Assembly: GCA_905116865.2 (NCBI GenBank)
Contig: CAJHNH020001613.1
Location: 63,596 to 127,595 of the forward strand
From: Candidula unifasciata
Lineage: Eukaryota; Mollusca; Gastropoda; Stylommatophora; Geomitridae
Reading direction: 5' to 3'
DNA: 64,000 nucleotides
The translations under genes and the position numbers were made by a program. Under the pieces are notes generated by a model. The model saw only the letters and a program-made list of their open reading frames with translations, was not told where the DNA came from and searched no databases. Of the stretch, positions 1 to 10,061 are shown piece by piece (the first letter of the stretch is position 1; each line of letters starts with the position of its first letter).

Positions 1-297
1 AAGAAAAAAAGGGAAAAATTTTCAGTTTTCCCAAAAACCTCTGAATAAAGTGACAGCGTGACCTGGCACGTGATCAATTCGCTGTAAAAAAAATGGGGGG
101 AAATTTCAGTCTTTAAAAAATTTCCCCGGACCTAAACTTTGCCAATCCCATTTGTGAATTTACCAGACTGCCTTTATACCCCTTTGGGAAGAGTGCGAAA
201 AAACATTGTTCAAAGGGGGTTTTCGAAAACGTCTATCGAACCGTCAAAAAGGGTTTTGGTGGTCCGTCACTTCTGTGTAAAATACCCTTGTTTTTTA
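1..297. other. No recognised feature
   Basis: Sequence with A-runs and G-runs. I see no coding signal, no inverted repeat and no match to the other families in the window. Confidence 0.5.
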
Positions 298-546
298 GCG
301 GCATCCGTGGCTTAGGCGTTGCGAGTCCAACTCGTAATTCCAACGTACTCCGATCGAAGCACACTTCTGGCTGCGTGGATTTTTATCATGGTATGAGGCG
401 TCGCAGGTCAACCCAGCCTAAAATGAGTACCAGGATGGCAGTCCCGGGGTAGTAAATACGGCTGGTGTAATGCTGACCACATTAACCACCTAGTGCCGGT
501 TGGTCTGAACAAATGGGTTGTTTTTCCCATATACCTGATGGACAAA
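298..546 (+). repeat. SINE-A copy (tRNA-head SINE)
   Basis: It opens with a tRNA-like head (CCGTGGCTTAGGCGTTGCGA as A-box region, then GATCGAA as a weak B box). The body contains GACCCAGCCT-like, GGTACCAGGAT-like, GTAATGCTGACCACATTA and TTGGTCTG blocks. The same order recurs at 5221-5475 and 62393-62665. The body is shared with SINE-J and the head with SINE-C. RNA polymerase III transcription and LINE-dependent mobility are inferred from the head type. Confidence 0.75.
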
Positions 547-570
547 ATACTTCCTTGGATTTTACTTCTT

Positions 571-810
571 TTCACAGCAGCAGTAAAAGAAGTTCATAGT
601 TACCAATGTCTTGGGGTAATCATACGGCGAATCACGTCATTTGTGAATTGCATTACTCACAAAGTACAGCAAATTAAATAGTCTGCTAACTTAAAGAGAA
701 TGCGCTGTGACGCCATTCCATATAAGGCATGCACCACAATAGGAAAAGGAAGTAGAGCACAAGATAGACCACGAACTAGATGGAAAGATAACATTCCTAC
801 AATGTTAAAG
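571..810 (+). pseudogene. LINE relic, YLG-to-C-terminal fragment (LINE-Y-like)
   Basis: A weak relic of a non-LTR reverse transcriptase downstream of the catalytic palm. One frame reads VKEVHSYQCLGVII, matching the conserved FxYLG segment after the RT core. About 40 codons further on, another frame reads RPRTRWKDNI, the C-terminal motif common in RTE/BovB-type LINEs and seen intact at about 21350. The intervening sequence is lost or frameshifted, so no function remains. A chance match is possible for the first motif but unlikely for the pair. Confidence 0.45.
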
Positions 811-954
811 TTTTGTGCCTTCTCCGTAATGAAGGTTGTCCATGGTGTACTACTGTTGTCTTTAAGAATGTTGCGTGGTAAGCTACCATATCTTCCACGG
901 TGTGACTCTCATACCAGTGTCCGAAAACCACGAGGAACGGATTTCCCCCGGTCA

Positions 955-1080
955 CCGCGGGGCCATACCGGCTGAAATGGGGTTCTAGGACCTCTCTACG
1001 GGTGATCTTCATCCGCGTGATGGCACTTTGATTCACCGAGTGTTTATCGCTTGTGTGATGTCTTGGTGGGGTACAACAAA
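955..1080 (-). repeat. SINE-D copy, partial
   Basis: Read on the minus strand it carries the SINE-D core: GATAAACACTCGGTGA-like, CGGATGAAGATCACCCGTAG-like and a GGCCxTACCGGCTGAAA block in reverse. Compare the clearer copy at 34715-35010. The end near 1080 runs into a short AAGC repeat. Confidence 0.6.
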
Positions 1081-1120
1081 CAAGCAAGCAAGCTATTAGC
1101 ATTTCGCCTTGTATTCTGAA

Positions 1121-1170
1121 CCCCCCCCCCCCTTCCCCCCCCCCTTTTTTTTTTCCCCCCCCCCCCCCCC
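1121..1170. repeat. Poly-C/poly-T low-complexity tract
   Basis: Long C runs separated by T runs. Confidence 0.9.
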
Positions 1171-1392
1171 AATTGCCAAGCCTGCCTCATATTTAAAAAA
1201 AAAAAAACGCGCATCTAACTGCACTTCTGTCCCGACTGTACTTCCCCATGGATGGGTCACATAACCAAGTATAATGTTATGTCCTGTATGCTTTACTCTT
1301 AACTCATTAAGCACTAGCAGATTTAGCAGGATATTCCCAAGCGGTAGCAACAGTAGCAGCGAATATAAAATGTGATAACCTGACTATCACAT

Positions 1393-1635
1393 CTAGGCTG
1401 CTAGTAAGGTTTTTAAACAAAACCCAAGCTACGCTGCCCAAAAATCTCAAGCGATATAAAGGATAAATAACAACAACAACAACAACAAACCAAGAATGAC
1501 AAAAAGTAAAAATTTTATAGTCACGAAACGAAACATTTAACCCCTTTGAAAAAAAAAAATTAAAAATCTGAACACAGGGCGACACATAAAAAAAAAAACC
1601 AGACTTTGTGGGGAACCCTAGTATTGGCACCCCTG
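1393..1635 (+). mobile_element. hAT-like MITE, family hAT-1, copy 1
   Basis: Homologous along its length to 38660-38919; both share an AGTxACGAAACGAAACATTTA core. It begins CTAGGCTGCTAGTAAGG and ends TATTGGCACCCCTG, imperfect inverted termini. The flanking octamers TATCACAT and TGTCACAG match at 6 of 8 positions, compatible with a hAT 8-bp duplication. There is no coding capacity; an internal (AAC)n tract lies near 1470-1486. Confidence 0.6.
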
Positions 1636-1797
1636 TGTCACAGATGTAGCAACAACTCATATATCTAGTTAGAACATTAAAATAACTAGCCATGTTTCTT
1701 TAGTATACATAGGCTAAACACTGATCATATTGTTGTTTGCTTGGTACACATCGACAAAAGCTGATCACACTTGGTATGTTGGTTGGGACTGAAAGAG

Positions 1798-2018
1798 TTT
1801 TTTTTTTTTTTTATATCTAGAAACCATGAGTTATTAACCCTTCGGCTCGGTACTATGGATATCGCAACCCTTCGGCCTTGATTTTATGATAGATACCATA
1901 AATCTGGGAGAAATATGGCTTTTCTGCCAACTCCTGGGTGTGAACCCGGACCACAAGGAGTTCGTCACCCGGTCGCCGCAAAGTCAGGTTCAACCAACTG
2001 CGCTAGCGAGCCGGGCAA
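1798..2018 (-). repeat. SINE-B copy
   Basis: Reverse-oriented SINE-B. The minus strand gives CGCTAGCGCAGTTGG (A box), then GTCCGGGTTCACACC (B box), AGAAAAGCCATATTTCTCCC, and CATGGTTTCTAGA followed by an A-rich tail, seen here as a T run at 1798-1812. It is among the best copies for the polymerase III boxes. Confidence 0.8.
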
Positions 2019-2861
2019 ATGAAAAAGCTAAAGAGCATATGCCTACTGTGTCCTTGATCATTAGGTGTATATTTGTTATCTATGCCAGCAGGTCAACACC
2101 TGTGAATGCATTTCCTGTTGCGCCTTGACACAGATCACGGTGTCCTGAAAGCGGAAATGACAGGGCACTTTATGTAAGCCATTACTTCTTGTGTAAGGAA
2201 GTGTAGTTTCTCAGAAAAGGTTATTTTTTTCTCTGTACGAATACAAGAACTCAAGTTCCCTTCTTGAAATTTTAGGCAGCGATCGTTCACGTAATCTGTA
2301 AAGGGAACAAATTGTGTGTGTGGTGGGGAGGTTGATAAATCCACCCCTTATTATTTTATGGAGGAGGAGGCTTTGACTAAGATAGTCTAGTTTAAGTGTA
2401 TAACAAAAATAATAATGTGCTGAAAGGCATATAAATAATATAATATTTATGAAATAATATATGTAAACTGAAAAGTTATAAACATAATAGAAAGATCACT
2501 TTTCTTCATTTATTGAATAGTTTCCTTAGAAATGCATAATTACCACTCCCCCCCCCCCACTTCATGAGAAGAAAAAAACACTTTGGGGGAGGGGCGGGAG
2601 GGTGTGCATGTAGGCCTCATGCGCTTACGCTCGCAGGTTTTGTCGCCCCTGTCTTATTGCATGTAATCTGTCACATTGCTTGTGGTGTCACTATACGTAG
2701 ACCAGTTGTATTATGATACTGAAGGTGGCGATGCCTGGTAATCATTTAAAAGTGTATCAAGTAGGCATATATCGGCGTCCTGTGATTTAGGAAGGGGGGG
2801 GGTGGGATTGTGAACACAGTTTCATAATTCCAAGATACAGTTTTCCCATTCTGTTACAATC
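2019..2861. other. No recognised feature
   Basis: It contains only short poly-C/poly-G tracts (near 2550 and 2795) and AT-rich sequence. No ORF with homology and no repeat family was recognised. Confidence 0.5.
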
Positions 2862-2972
2862 GATTTGGCAGGAGACATCACTGCACCGCTTTCGACAAAG
2901 GTATGGGCGATGAGCGTTTGGTAAGGAATTGCAAACTACTAAATGTAAAATTACCTGGTAAAATCACATACA
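2862..2972 (+). repeat. SINE-C fragment (body)
   Basis: It matches the SINE-C body: GATTTGGCAGGAGACATCAC, a TTTCGACAAAGGTATG block, GCAAACTACTAAATGTAAA and the CCTGGTAAAA block seen in better copies at 51040-51300 and 63160-63405. The tRNA head is missing. Confidence 0.55.
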
Positions 2973-3142
2973 TTCAACAATTTATGGAGTTAATTTGCTC
3001 ACCTTAGTGCCATAATTCGCCCAGCCTAAAGAGACCAGAAGGTAGCAGGAAATATTTCAGGAAGTCAAGATTAACGTCGTGGCATTGACGGCTAACTCAT
3101 CAGCTACCTGTTGGTCTACAAAAATAGGATGTTAGACTTTAT

Positions 3143-3290
3143 ATACACACACACACACACATTTATATATGTATATTCACACACACACACACTCACACAC
3201 ACATGTATATATCTACACAACACACACACACACACACTGACACACACACATATATATATATACATATATTTATGTGTGTGTTATGTAGCA
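3143..3290. repeat. CA/TA compound microsatellite
   Basis: Interrupted (CA)n and (TA)n tracts. The ORF across it is a His/Thr/Tyr low-complexity artefact. The 80 bp just upstream look like a worn SINE-J tail. Confidence 0.9.
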
Positions 3291-3363
3291 AGTTGGGCGA
3301 TTATTTGAAAGCGGAGACGATGTGGTTTTAGAGACGAATGAAGATAACATCCTGGTTAGAAAA

Positions 3364-3560
3364 AAGGTAAAAGTGAGAGGATCGACTTAATTGCAACGGG
3401 TTCTATTCCTTATGGCTCGGTCTCTCTCCACAGAAAAGCTAGCTGACTGCAAAGAGCATCGCACAGAGAACGACCTCAACGATTCCCATGGACCGCTGTA
3501 AAAATTGCACCTGTGAACTAATCTGCGCCGCCGTTAAATGAACCTACGAGCAATGAGCAA
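3364..3560 (-). repeat. SINE-G copy
   Basis: Matches 13282-13548 and 39283-39525. Shared blocks are GGTAAAAGTGAGAGGATCGACT, CGGTCTCTCTCCxCAGAA, AGAGCATCGCACAGAG and GTAAAAATTGCACCTGTGAAC. The tRNA-like head lies at the right-hand end by comparison with 32476-32706. Confidence 0.65.
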
Positions 3561-3639
3561 TGAAGATGTCTTTAAAGAAACTGACTTACAAAGAGAACAG
3601 ATCGCCTACACCAGATGGAAACACAGATTCCCCACATCA

Positions 3640-3842
3640 CATGGAGACAATCTACAATATTTATTAATGTCAGGAGAAGGAGAAAGCTGCAAAAAATTGT
3701 GACGGGGGAAAGCTGGAGGGGAAAAGAGTCAGAGGGAGACCGAGAGAGAAGGTACTGGACAGTTTGATGTCATGGCAAGGAAGATCATCTGTGTCAGAAC
3801 TGGCTCAAAGTACACAGCAGAAGGTTGTAGATCGACATGACT
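3640..3842 (+). pseudogene. LINE-W 3' end relic
   Basis: From 3707 one frame reads GKLEGKRVRGRPREKVLDSL, then MSWQGRSSVSELAQSTQQ before a stop near 3842. This is the typical end of a class of animal LINE ORF2 proteins, where a basic GKRxRGRPR block is followed by a short helix and a final DRxxWR-like motif. Upstream the frame is broken. The relic at 57015-57430 is a related copy with GKRNRGRLREKIPDSLVAW. There is no catalytic core and no function. Confidence 0.7.
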
Positions 3843-3879
3843 AACAACACCACACGGTGTGGAGTGTAAGAAGAAAGGC

Positions 3880-3952
3880 CTGAAAGCTGCTCTTATCGTG
3901 ATCTGCCTAAAAGAAACTCGCCAGCATTCCCGCCTCGCGCACTTCCCTAACC
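3880..3952 (-). pseudogene. LINE-X relic, distal 3' part (split)
   Basis: It aligns with 48620-48690, the end of a better LINE-X copy: GCTCTTATCGTGATCTGCCT against GCTCTCATCACAGTCTGCCT, followed by AAAGAAACTCG in both. The match stops at about 3952 and resumes at 4836, so a segment of about 880 bp separates the two halves of the relic. Confidence 0.6.
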
Positions 3953-4372
3953 AGGGCGGTATGCGCTCTGAATGGGTAGAAAGCATTCGAAAATCGCACT
4001 TAACCTCCGTAACCTGGATCTACACACCTGGTCATGCGGGCGTAAAGGGAGATGAGCGAGCGGACCAACTGGTAAGTACTGCACCAAGGACTACGGGGAA
4101 AAAGCATGGACAGAGCCGATATCGTCAACGCTGTACGGACTGGGCTAGTGGATAATGAGGAATCCCTGACACTAACACGATTGCGTGACATGGGAGTAAA
4201 GCATGGTGAAGCACGTCTTCGCTGTCTTCGAGGCCGAGATAGGAGACAATATAACCAGCTTGTCATGTGAACTATTTGTAGAAGTACTTTGGAGTTGCTG
4301 CTGCATCAGACGACAGAGCACTCATGGGAATGCCCTATGTGTAGTGACGTCGATTGTGATAACATAAAATAA
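3952..4372 (+). pseudogene. RNase H domain relic with C-terminal Cys motif
   Basis: Decayed fragment of a transposon RNase H-like protein. The first frame gives SVTWIYTPGHAGVKGDERAD, where GHAGVxGxExAD is the C-terminal catalytic-side motif of type-I RNase H domains carried by retroelements. Near 4090 the frame shifts by one base. From 4106 it continues as RADIVNAVRTGLVDNEESL and LTRLRDMGVKHGEARLRCLRG, meets a TGA at 4268-4270, then reads TEHSWECPMCSD, a CxxC pair like the zinc-binding tail found after RNase H in some invertebrate elements. The upstream RT is absent. It lies between two halves of a LINE-X relic. One frameshift and one stop mean it is not functional. Confidence 0.65.
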
Positions 4373-4835
4373 CATAATATCTTTTAGGGAGTCGGCAGTC
4401 CGAAACCCAAGTTCAAAGTGTCTCCTTCGTGCCAAAGAACTGCATGGCTGTTGGGTGAACAGTCGTTTACGAAGGCAGTCAGGTCGTTTGTAGGGGCGAC
4501 GCTTGCTGGTGGATGCAATGTCCTAAGTCCCCTTCCCAGCTAATAGTGAGGCTACAGCTGGGGTGACCGTTTATTAACACTCACATAATGCTTCAGGTCA
4601 AAATGGACGCTAGGTACGGCCACGTTTTTTAGCCGTGGAAAAATGTTGCTCTATTTGTAGACTGGAAGGATATAGTTTTGTGCCTAGCTTCTGAGTTGAG
4701 TGCATGGCGTGACACTGTGAGCTGCGAATTCCGTTTGAACTGTGATAAACATTTTGTGTGTTTTTCGTTTGCACAGGAGCGGAGCAACTATGGGGAGACC
4801 CGTTTACTATGAAGCTGAAACTAAGATTAACCAAG

Positions 4836-4920
4836 ATGTCACTTATATCCTGTGCCCATCTTTGTGCTGGTCACGCAGTGTCCCTCTTTCCAAGTACTAT
4901 GCCTAACTATCAACCCCCCA
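4836..4920 (-). pseudogene. LINE-X relic, proximal part (split)
   Basis: It aligns with 48712-48780: TCCTGTGCCCATCTTTGTGC against TTCTGTGCCCATCTTCGTGT, then a GTGTCCCTCTTTCC-like block and ACTATGCC. It is the continuation of the relic at 3880-3952. Confidence 0.55.
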
Positions 4921-4986
4921 CCCCCCCCCCAATCCACTGTGCTGCTTGTTATGGCCAAAATAGGTTAGTTTCCCAGACAGGATATA

Positions 4987-5475
4987 TAGGCGTCCATGGC
5001 TTAGTAGGTGCGACTAACCCGACTCTCTAACGTAGTTGGCAAAACCTGACCGGGTGATGAACTTCTTGTTGTCCGGGCTCACGGTAGGGGGTAGGCAGAA
5101 AAGCCACATTTCTCCCAGATTTTCTGTATTTATCATGGAATCAAGGCCAAAGGGTTGCAATATCCATAGTACCGAGCCAAAGGGTTAACAACTCATGGTT
5201 TCTCGATATTGAAAAAAAAAGTCGTTGCGAGTCCGACTCATAACTCCAACATACCGCGATGGAAACCCACTGCTTCGTGCTGGCTATGTGAATATTTTTA
5301 TCATAGTATAGGACGTCGCAGGTCGGGCCCGCCTAAAATGGGTACCAGGATGTATGTCCTGGGAAAGTAAAGAAAGCCGGCGTAATGCTGACCACATTAT
5401 CCACCGAGTGCCAATTGGTTTGTAAAAAAAAAAATGGGTGCGCTTCCCGACCTGCATAATAGCGTGAAAAGAGAT
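4987..5475 (+). repeat. SINE-A copy interrupted by SINE-B
   Basis: The head starts at 4987 (GGCGTCCATGGCTTAGTAGG), is interrupted at 5013 and resumes at 5221 with GTCGTTGCGAGTCCGACTCA. The rest of the A body (CCTAAAATGGGTACCAGGAT, GGCGTAATGCTGACCACATT, TTGGTTTGTAAA) runs to about 5475. The interruption is the SINE-B at 5014-5220. Confidence 0.7.
5014..5220 (+). repeat. SINE-B copy inserted in SINE-A
   Basis: SINE-B with a head at CTCTAACGTAGTTGG, GTCCGGGCTCAC as B-box region, CAGAAAAGCCACATTTCTCC, ATATCCATAGTACCGAGCC, CTCATGGTTTCT and an A-rich tail. Candidate target duplication: GTAGGTGCGA at 5004-5013 and GTCGTTGCGA at 5221-5230, 8 of 10 identical. Confidence 0.75.
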
Positions 5476-5500
5476 ATTCACCTATTTTATATTTATGTAC

Positions 5501-5502
<2 letters not shown>

Positions 5503-5581
<79 letters not shown>
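5503..5581. repeat. (TA)n microsatellite
   Basis: Nearly pure AT dinucleotide run abutting the left end of the foldback-like element. Confidence 0.95.
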
Positions 5582-5582
<1 letters not shown>

Positions 5583-5584
<2 letters not shown>

Positions 5585-6222
5585 TTATCCTTGGTAAATA
5601 TCGATCAGGCGGCTGAATCGATATGTTGTCTTCATTGTGCCCGGGGTGTCGTTTGTCAGTATTTCTAGGGGACAGAAATGTTTTTAAGGAAGGCAAATCG
5701 GTATTTCTTTAGTGTATTATTGCTCGGGCGGAAAAATCGGTACTTTGCAGGCGAATTATTGTGTTCAAAGCAGTGGATGACAGGTAGCGTTTTACTCGTC
5801 TGTCGATGAGATTATATAAATGGCGACGTCAGGAACAATATTTAGGTGAGCAGCGGGGCAGGCGGGCCAGAGGACCCGGGGCGACAGGGCGACTAATAGA
5901 GTTGGTGCGGGCTTATAAGCTTTATAACAGACAAAATTAGGAGTGGTTTGTTAGCGGGGGATATATATGTTGCAACAATCTAGGGGACATGAAAATAGAC
6001 TTATAGGCGCAGAGACACGCGGCAGAGGGGGGCCGTTTTATGGTTTAGATAAAGAAACCTAGGAAGGTGGCTTGATGACCGGAGATATATGATAAATGGC
6101 GGCTCGGGCGCCGGCATCATTATCTGTGCCATGGAAGCGAAGGTCGACCACTTAAGGATGGTTTGAGCTGTAGTAAAAACGAGAATGTACGACAGAATGA
6201 TGGCGTCTTGTCGTAATGTTAA
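5583..6222 (+). repeat. Left inverted arm of the foldback-like element
   Basis: Pairs with 9024-9682 on the opposite strand. Landmarks in order: TATTTCTAGGGGACAGAAATG, a TGGATGACAGGTAGCGTTTTA-like block, CCGGGGCGACAGGGCGACTA, AAAATTAGGAGTGGTTTGTT and GATGGTTTGAGCTGTAGTAA. A partial extra direct copy of one arm block lies at 6383-6440. Confidence 0.85.
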
Positions 6223-6499
6223 GGACCGAAGAGAAGGGGCATAATTGGCAGACTATCTGACTTTATAAATAAATATGCGAAGGTTCTGATTGGTCAGTAG
6301 GATTCAGTGGTAATTCTGCTGGAGCAGTCGGGTTAGGAAAAGTCGTCAGGCGGTTGGAGTGGTGACAGTGACGGGCTACTGTTTTAGGGCTTAGATAAAG
6401 AAACCTAGGAAGGTGGCTGGATGACCAGGAATATATGAGACGGGTCTCAGGGGCTGTGCCCCAACCAAAGGTTGCTGCGTCCTCGTCTCAAAATAGAGC

Positions 6500-7160
6500 T
6501 AGTAGGTCGGACAGCCCGTTAACAACCGTCGATCAGACAGCCTTGAGAAGGGACAAATAGTTTGTAAGATAGCTTCTGTGACGGCTAGTTAATAAAACTT
6601 GTACGTGTACAGAACTCAAGGCGCCTCTGGCAGACGCGCGGAAGAAACAGATAGTCGCCCTGCTAATGGAATGGACGTGTCAAAGATTCGACAGGAAACC
6701 TGGCTTTCAAAATCATTCTTTTAGTTTGTGAAAAGTAGTCTAGTACTTTATGGTGCAAACAGACGCGTATGAGTGTGGGAATCAGTTTCGTCAGACAGTC
6801 AGTTCAATAGCCGATTATTGGCTAGAGCGGCAAAATACTCCCCATGAAGAATAGTTGACAAGACTTGTAACTGTATTGTTACTCATGAGCAACTAAGCAG
6901 ATGACCCTCAGAAACAGCTGGTCAGACCACTAGCTGAGCGGCCGACTCCTAGGTCAGACTGTTTTTCTAAATCGTCCCTTTCACTTTGTGAAAATTTGCA
7001 CAGTCATGTATGGTACCGCCAGTCCGTACGGGGGATGCGTAGTTTATTAACCGGAGACGACAGCCTTCTTGAAGAACCATCGAAAAGTTTTGTGTGTTTA
7101 CAGTAAGACAACCTTTCCTGTAACATAACCTGGTAGACGATCCGGGTAACAGGATTGGAC
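6500..7160 (+). repeat. Degenerate ~260-bp direct repeats inside the foldback-like element
   Basis: Two or three worn units. For example, TTTGTGAAAAGTAGTCTAGT followed by ATGGTGC and ACGCGTA near 6725, and TTTGTGAAAATTTGCACAGT followed by ATGGTACC and GTCCGTA near 6983. Unit borders are not sharp. Confidence 0.45.
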
Positions 7161-7384
7161 ATCTAGTTTCAAGGGCGACTAGTTGGTTAGGTGCGTTTGT
7201 ACAAATACAGTAGAAGGAAAAGACATTGCGCCTCTTAAAGTGGTTGAGTGGTAAAAGATATCGATCGCTTTAAGGTGTATGAAGAAAAGTGGGACTGTTT
7301 TGAAGCCCTTTGATATGCCCAGTGAAACAAAACATGTTAGTAAGAATAGCGATAATTTTGTCACAGTGTCGTTTTTGTATTTTG

Positions 7385-7650
7385 TAAAATTCGCCCTGTG
7401 TTTCTTAAAAGTCGCCTTATGTTGTATAAAAAGTGGCCTCGTGCTTCGTCAAAGTCGCCCTCTTGTTTCTAACCGTTGTCATGTATTTTCTATACGTCGC
7501 CCTCGGGTTTCTAAAAAGTCGCCCTTTGGGTTCCTAAAGTCGCCTTCTGGTTTCTAAAAAGTCGCCCTCTAGGTTCTTAAAGTAGCCTTCTGGTTTCTAA
7601 AAGCTGCCTTATGTTTTCTAAATTTTACCTTGTGTTTTCCGAAAGTCACT
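7385..7650 (+). repeat. ~24-bp tandem array inside the foldback-like element
   Basis: About eleven imperfect units of the form AAGTCGCCCTCTGGTTTCTA. Spacing is mostly 22-26 bp. The ORF across it is a by-product of the repeat. Confidence 0.8.
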
Positions 7651-8064
7651 GTGTGTCTGAGTCGTCAGTGACAGCTGGTGAAAGATGTGACTTAAGATGT
7701 ATCGAAGGACCAAGACATCGAGTAATTCCAAAACAGAAAAGACATCTTAGTGACTCGAATAGTACCAATGTTAATTAATGACTTACCAAGAAAGGTTGGT
7801 GAACGAGTGACTTACGCTGTCCCACGACGCACTGAAGACGAGCAAATTAAGCCGAAGACAACTGCAAAGACGACGAGTCTCATGTTTTCCTAAAGTCGCC
7901 TCGTGTCCGAGCCATCCATACAGTTAGTGAAAAACTTGGGCTATGCAGTCGACGACGAAGACGACATTAAAGGCCACGACAACGCCGAAGTCAACAAGGA
8001 AGACGACAACGAGGACGCTAACATCGCCGAAGCAACGAGGAAGACTTAGGTGACCTAAGGTGTC

Positions 8065-8435
8065 TCGTCAAGAAAAACATCGAATGATTGCTGGGTTCCA
8101 AGGGCAGTGCACTACTTACTAAGAACCGTCGGCGACTGACTTGACAATACCAGTGAAAGACATACTCTGTCTCTTGAGTGACTTGCGGTGTCCCGTAGAG
8201 AAAACCATCGAGTGACTTGCTGTATCAGAAGGACAGTTAGCTACTTAATAAGAACCTTAAGTGACGACTTGTCAAGACCAGTGAAAGACATGCTCTGTCT
8301 CTTGAGTGACGGTGTCCTGAGAAGAAAAACATCAGATGACTTGTTGTGCCCCAAGGATAGTGATCGGGTTACCCGGCGTCTTCAGTTATCGCCTTGTCAA
8401 GACTATTGAAAGGCATGTGCCATTTAGTGAGTGCT
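8065..8435 (+). repeat. ~125-bp tandem repeats inside the foldback-like element
   Basis: Three units recognised by GAAAAACATCGAATGA at about 8071, GAAAACCATCGAGTGA at about 8199 and GAAAAACATCAGATGA at about 8324, each followed by a TGAAAGACATxCTCTGTCTC-like block. Confidence 0.7.
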
Positions 8436-8507
8436 TTACTCTGTCCGTCAAAAACAGATATAGCGCCCTTTTGGCACCTAAAATTCGTCGCCTGGTAGCG
8501 CCGCCTC

Positions 8508-9115
8508 TGACCTACAACTTAAACCGTCCATGAGTGGTGACATCTAACAATATGACACAACAGTTCTTCTTTTTTTTTTACTATAGCTCAACCATATCTG
8601 TACGACCAGAACCCGAGACTTTGATACACCAGTTGTCCTTTTGTTACTTTTTCCCCTACAACTTAAACTACCACTGAGCAGCCAGCCTCCATTAATATAT
8701 CACAACGGCCACCACTTTGCTAACGTTTTCCTTTTTACTGCACCACAAACCCTTCCTTACCTATCAATATCTAACACTGTAATAAGACACCTGACCTTCT
8801 GTTGTACGTTCTCCAGTTTAGTACAGCTTAAACCATCCCTGAGCGGCTGGAATTCGTTGCTATGACATAAAGGTCGCCATTTTACCATAAATTCTCCTTT
8901 TTCACTTAAACTCAAACCCTCTATGAGCGGCCAAACTTCGCTGCTAAGACACAAAAGTCGCCACTTTGCTAAAGTTTTCATTTTTACTACAACCTAAACT
9001 CTCCTAAAGTACCAACATCTAACACACTATGACAGGCCGCCCACCCTTCTGTCGTACGTTGTCCTTTTTACTACAGCTCAAACCATCCCTGAGTGGCCAG
9101 CCTTCGATACCATGA
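8508..9115 (+). repeat. ~73-85-bp tandem repeats at the inner edge of the right arm
   Basis: About eight units marked by CTACAGCTCAAACCATCCCT-like, GAGCGGCCAGC-like, GACACAAAAGTCGCCAC-like and TTTTCxTTTTTACT-like blocks. The last unit merges with the start of the right inverted arm. Confidence 0.7.
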
Positions 9116-9682
9116 CACAGACGATGATGCTGGCGCCCGAGCCGCCGTTTATCATATATCCCCGGTCATCAAACCACCTTCCTAGGTTTCTTTATCTAAA
9201 CCCTAAAACGGCCACCTCTGCCGCCTGTCACTGCCGCTTATAAGTCTATTTTCATGTCCCCTAAATTGTTGCAACATATATATTCCCCGCTAACAAACCA
9301 CTCCTAATTTTGTCTATTATAAAGCTCATAAGCCTGCGCCAACTCTATTAGTCGCCCTGTCGCCCCGGGTTACCTGCCCCGCCCGCCCCGCTGCTCACCT
9401 AAATATTGTTCCTGACGTCGCTATTTATATAATCTCATCGACAGACGTGTAAAACGCCACCTGTCATCCACGGCTTTGAATACAATAATTCGCCCACCCG
9501 AGCAACAATACACTAAAGAAATATCGATTTGCCTTCTTTAAAAACATTTCTGTCCCCTAGAAATACTGACAAACGACACCCAGGGGACAATGGAGACAAC
9601 TTATCAATTTCATATACCTATCCCTGAAACCAATCACTCCTGCTGTCATCAGCCGCCTGATCGATATTTACTAAGGATAAAG
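9024..9682 (-). repeat. Right inverted arm of the foldback-like element
   Basis: Reverse complement of the left arm. An additional direct copy of the terminus follows: ACCAATCACTxxTGC...TTACTAAGGATAAAG occurs at 9628-9682 and again at 9713-9762, an ~80-bp duplication of the element end. Confidence 0.85.
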
Positions 9683-10061
9683 AGGGAAGCTTACAGCCGC
9701 CGGGAAAAAAAAACCAATCACTTGTGCAGTTCGATGGCCGCCATTTTTTACTAAGGATAAAGAAGGCGGCTGAGCACTAAATTGATAGGGATACGGGCTC
9801 AAACACCGCCTCTTACTACTCATATCTCTCTTTATTCTTTTTTGCGTTCGGTTTTGTATTCTCAGATCAGACCATCAGCTGGATTATCTTTATGAACTAA
9901 ACCTAATTCTTCTTCTTTTGTATATAAGATACGGAAATACGGCACACTGTCCGGAGAAGAGTACTGTAGGTCAAACAGTATCATTATGTTACTTAATACA
10001 ATTACTGTTCTACACTGGAACAGGAAGTTTAAGGGACTGGTAAGTACCTTCCGTTTTTAGA

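Larger units (their letters stand above)
5583..9682. mobile_element. Foldback-like element with long inverted arms
   Basis: A 4.1-kb unit whose ends are long inverted repeats. The left arm starts CTTTATCCTTGGTAAATATC. The right arm, read in reverse, starts CTTTATCCTTAGTAAATATC. Long internal stretches match closely, for example GCTCGGGCGCC near 6104 with its reverse complement near 9147, and the block AGATAAAGAAACCTAGGAAG near 6040 with its reverse near 9187. The arms remain recognisable over about 640 bp. The interior holds tandem arrays (separate entries) and no ORF with transposase homology. Long arms plus internal tandem repeats resemble Foldback/Galileo-type or other non-autonomous DNA transposons. 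No target duplication is evident; the left end adjoins a TA microsatellite and the right terminus is duplicated at 9762. Confidence 0.75.

Noticed and set aside
1307..1693. 128-residue minus-strand ORF
   Set aside because: It lies across the hAT-1 MITE; no domain recognised and the equivalent copy at 38660 does not preserve it.
8188..8533. Coding region inside the foldback-like element
   Set aside because: ORFs follow the tandem repeats and show no transposase motif.
5583..9682. Polinton/Maverick element on the basis of long terminal inverted repeats
   Set aside because: Far too short, no polymerase, integrase or capsid coding sequence, and the interior is tandem repeats.
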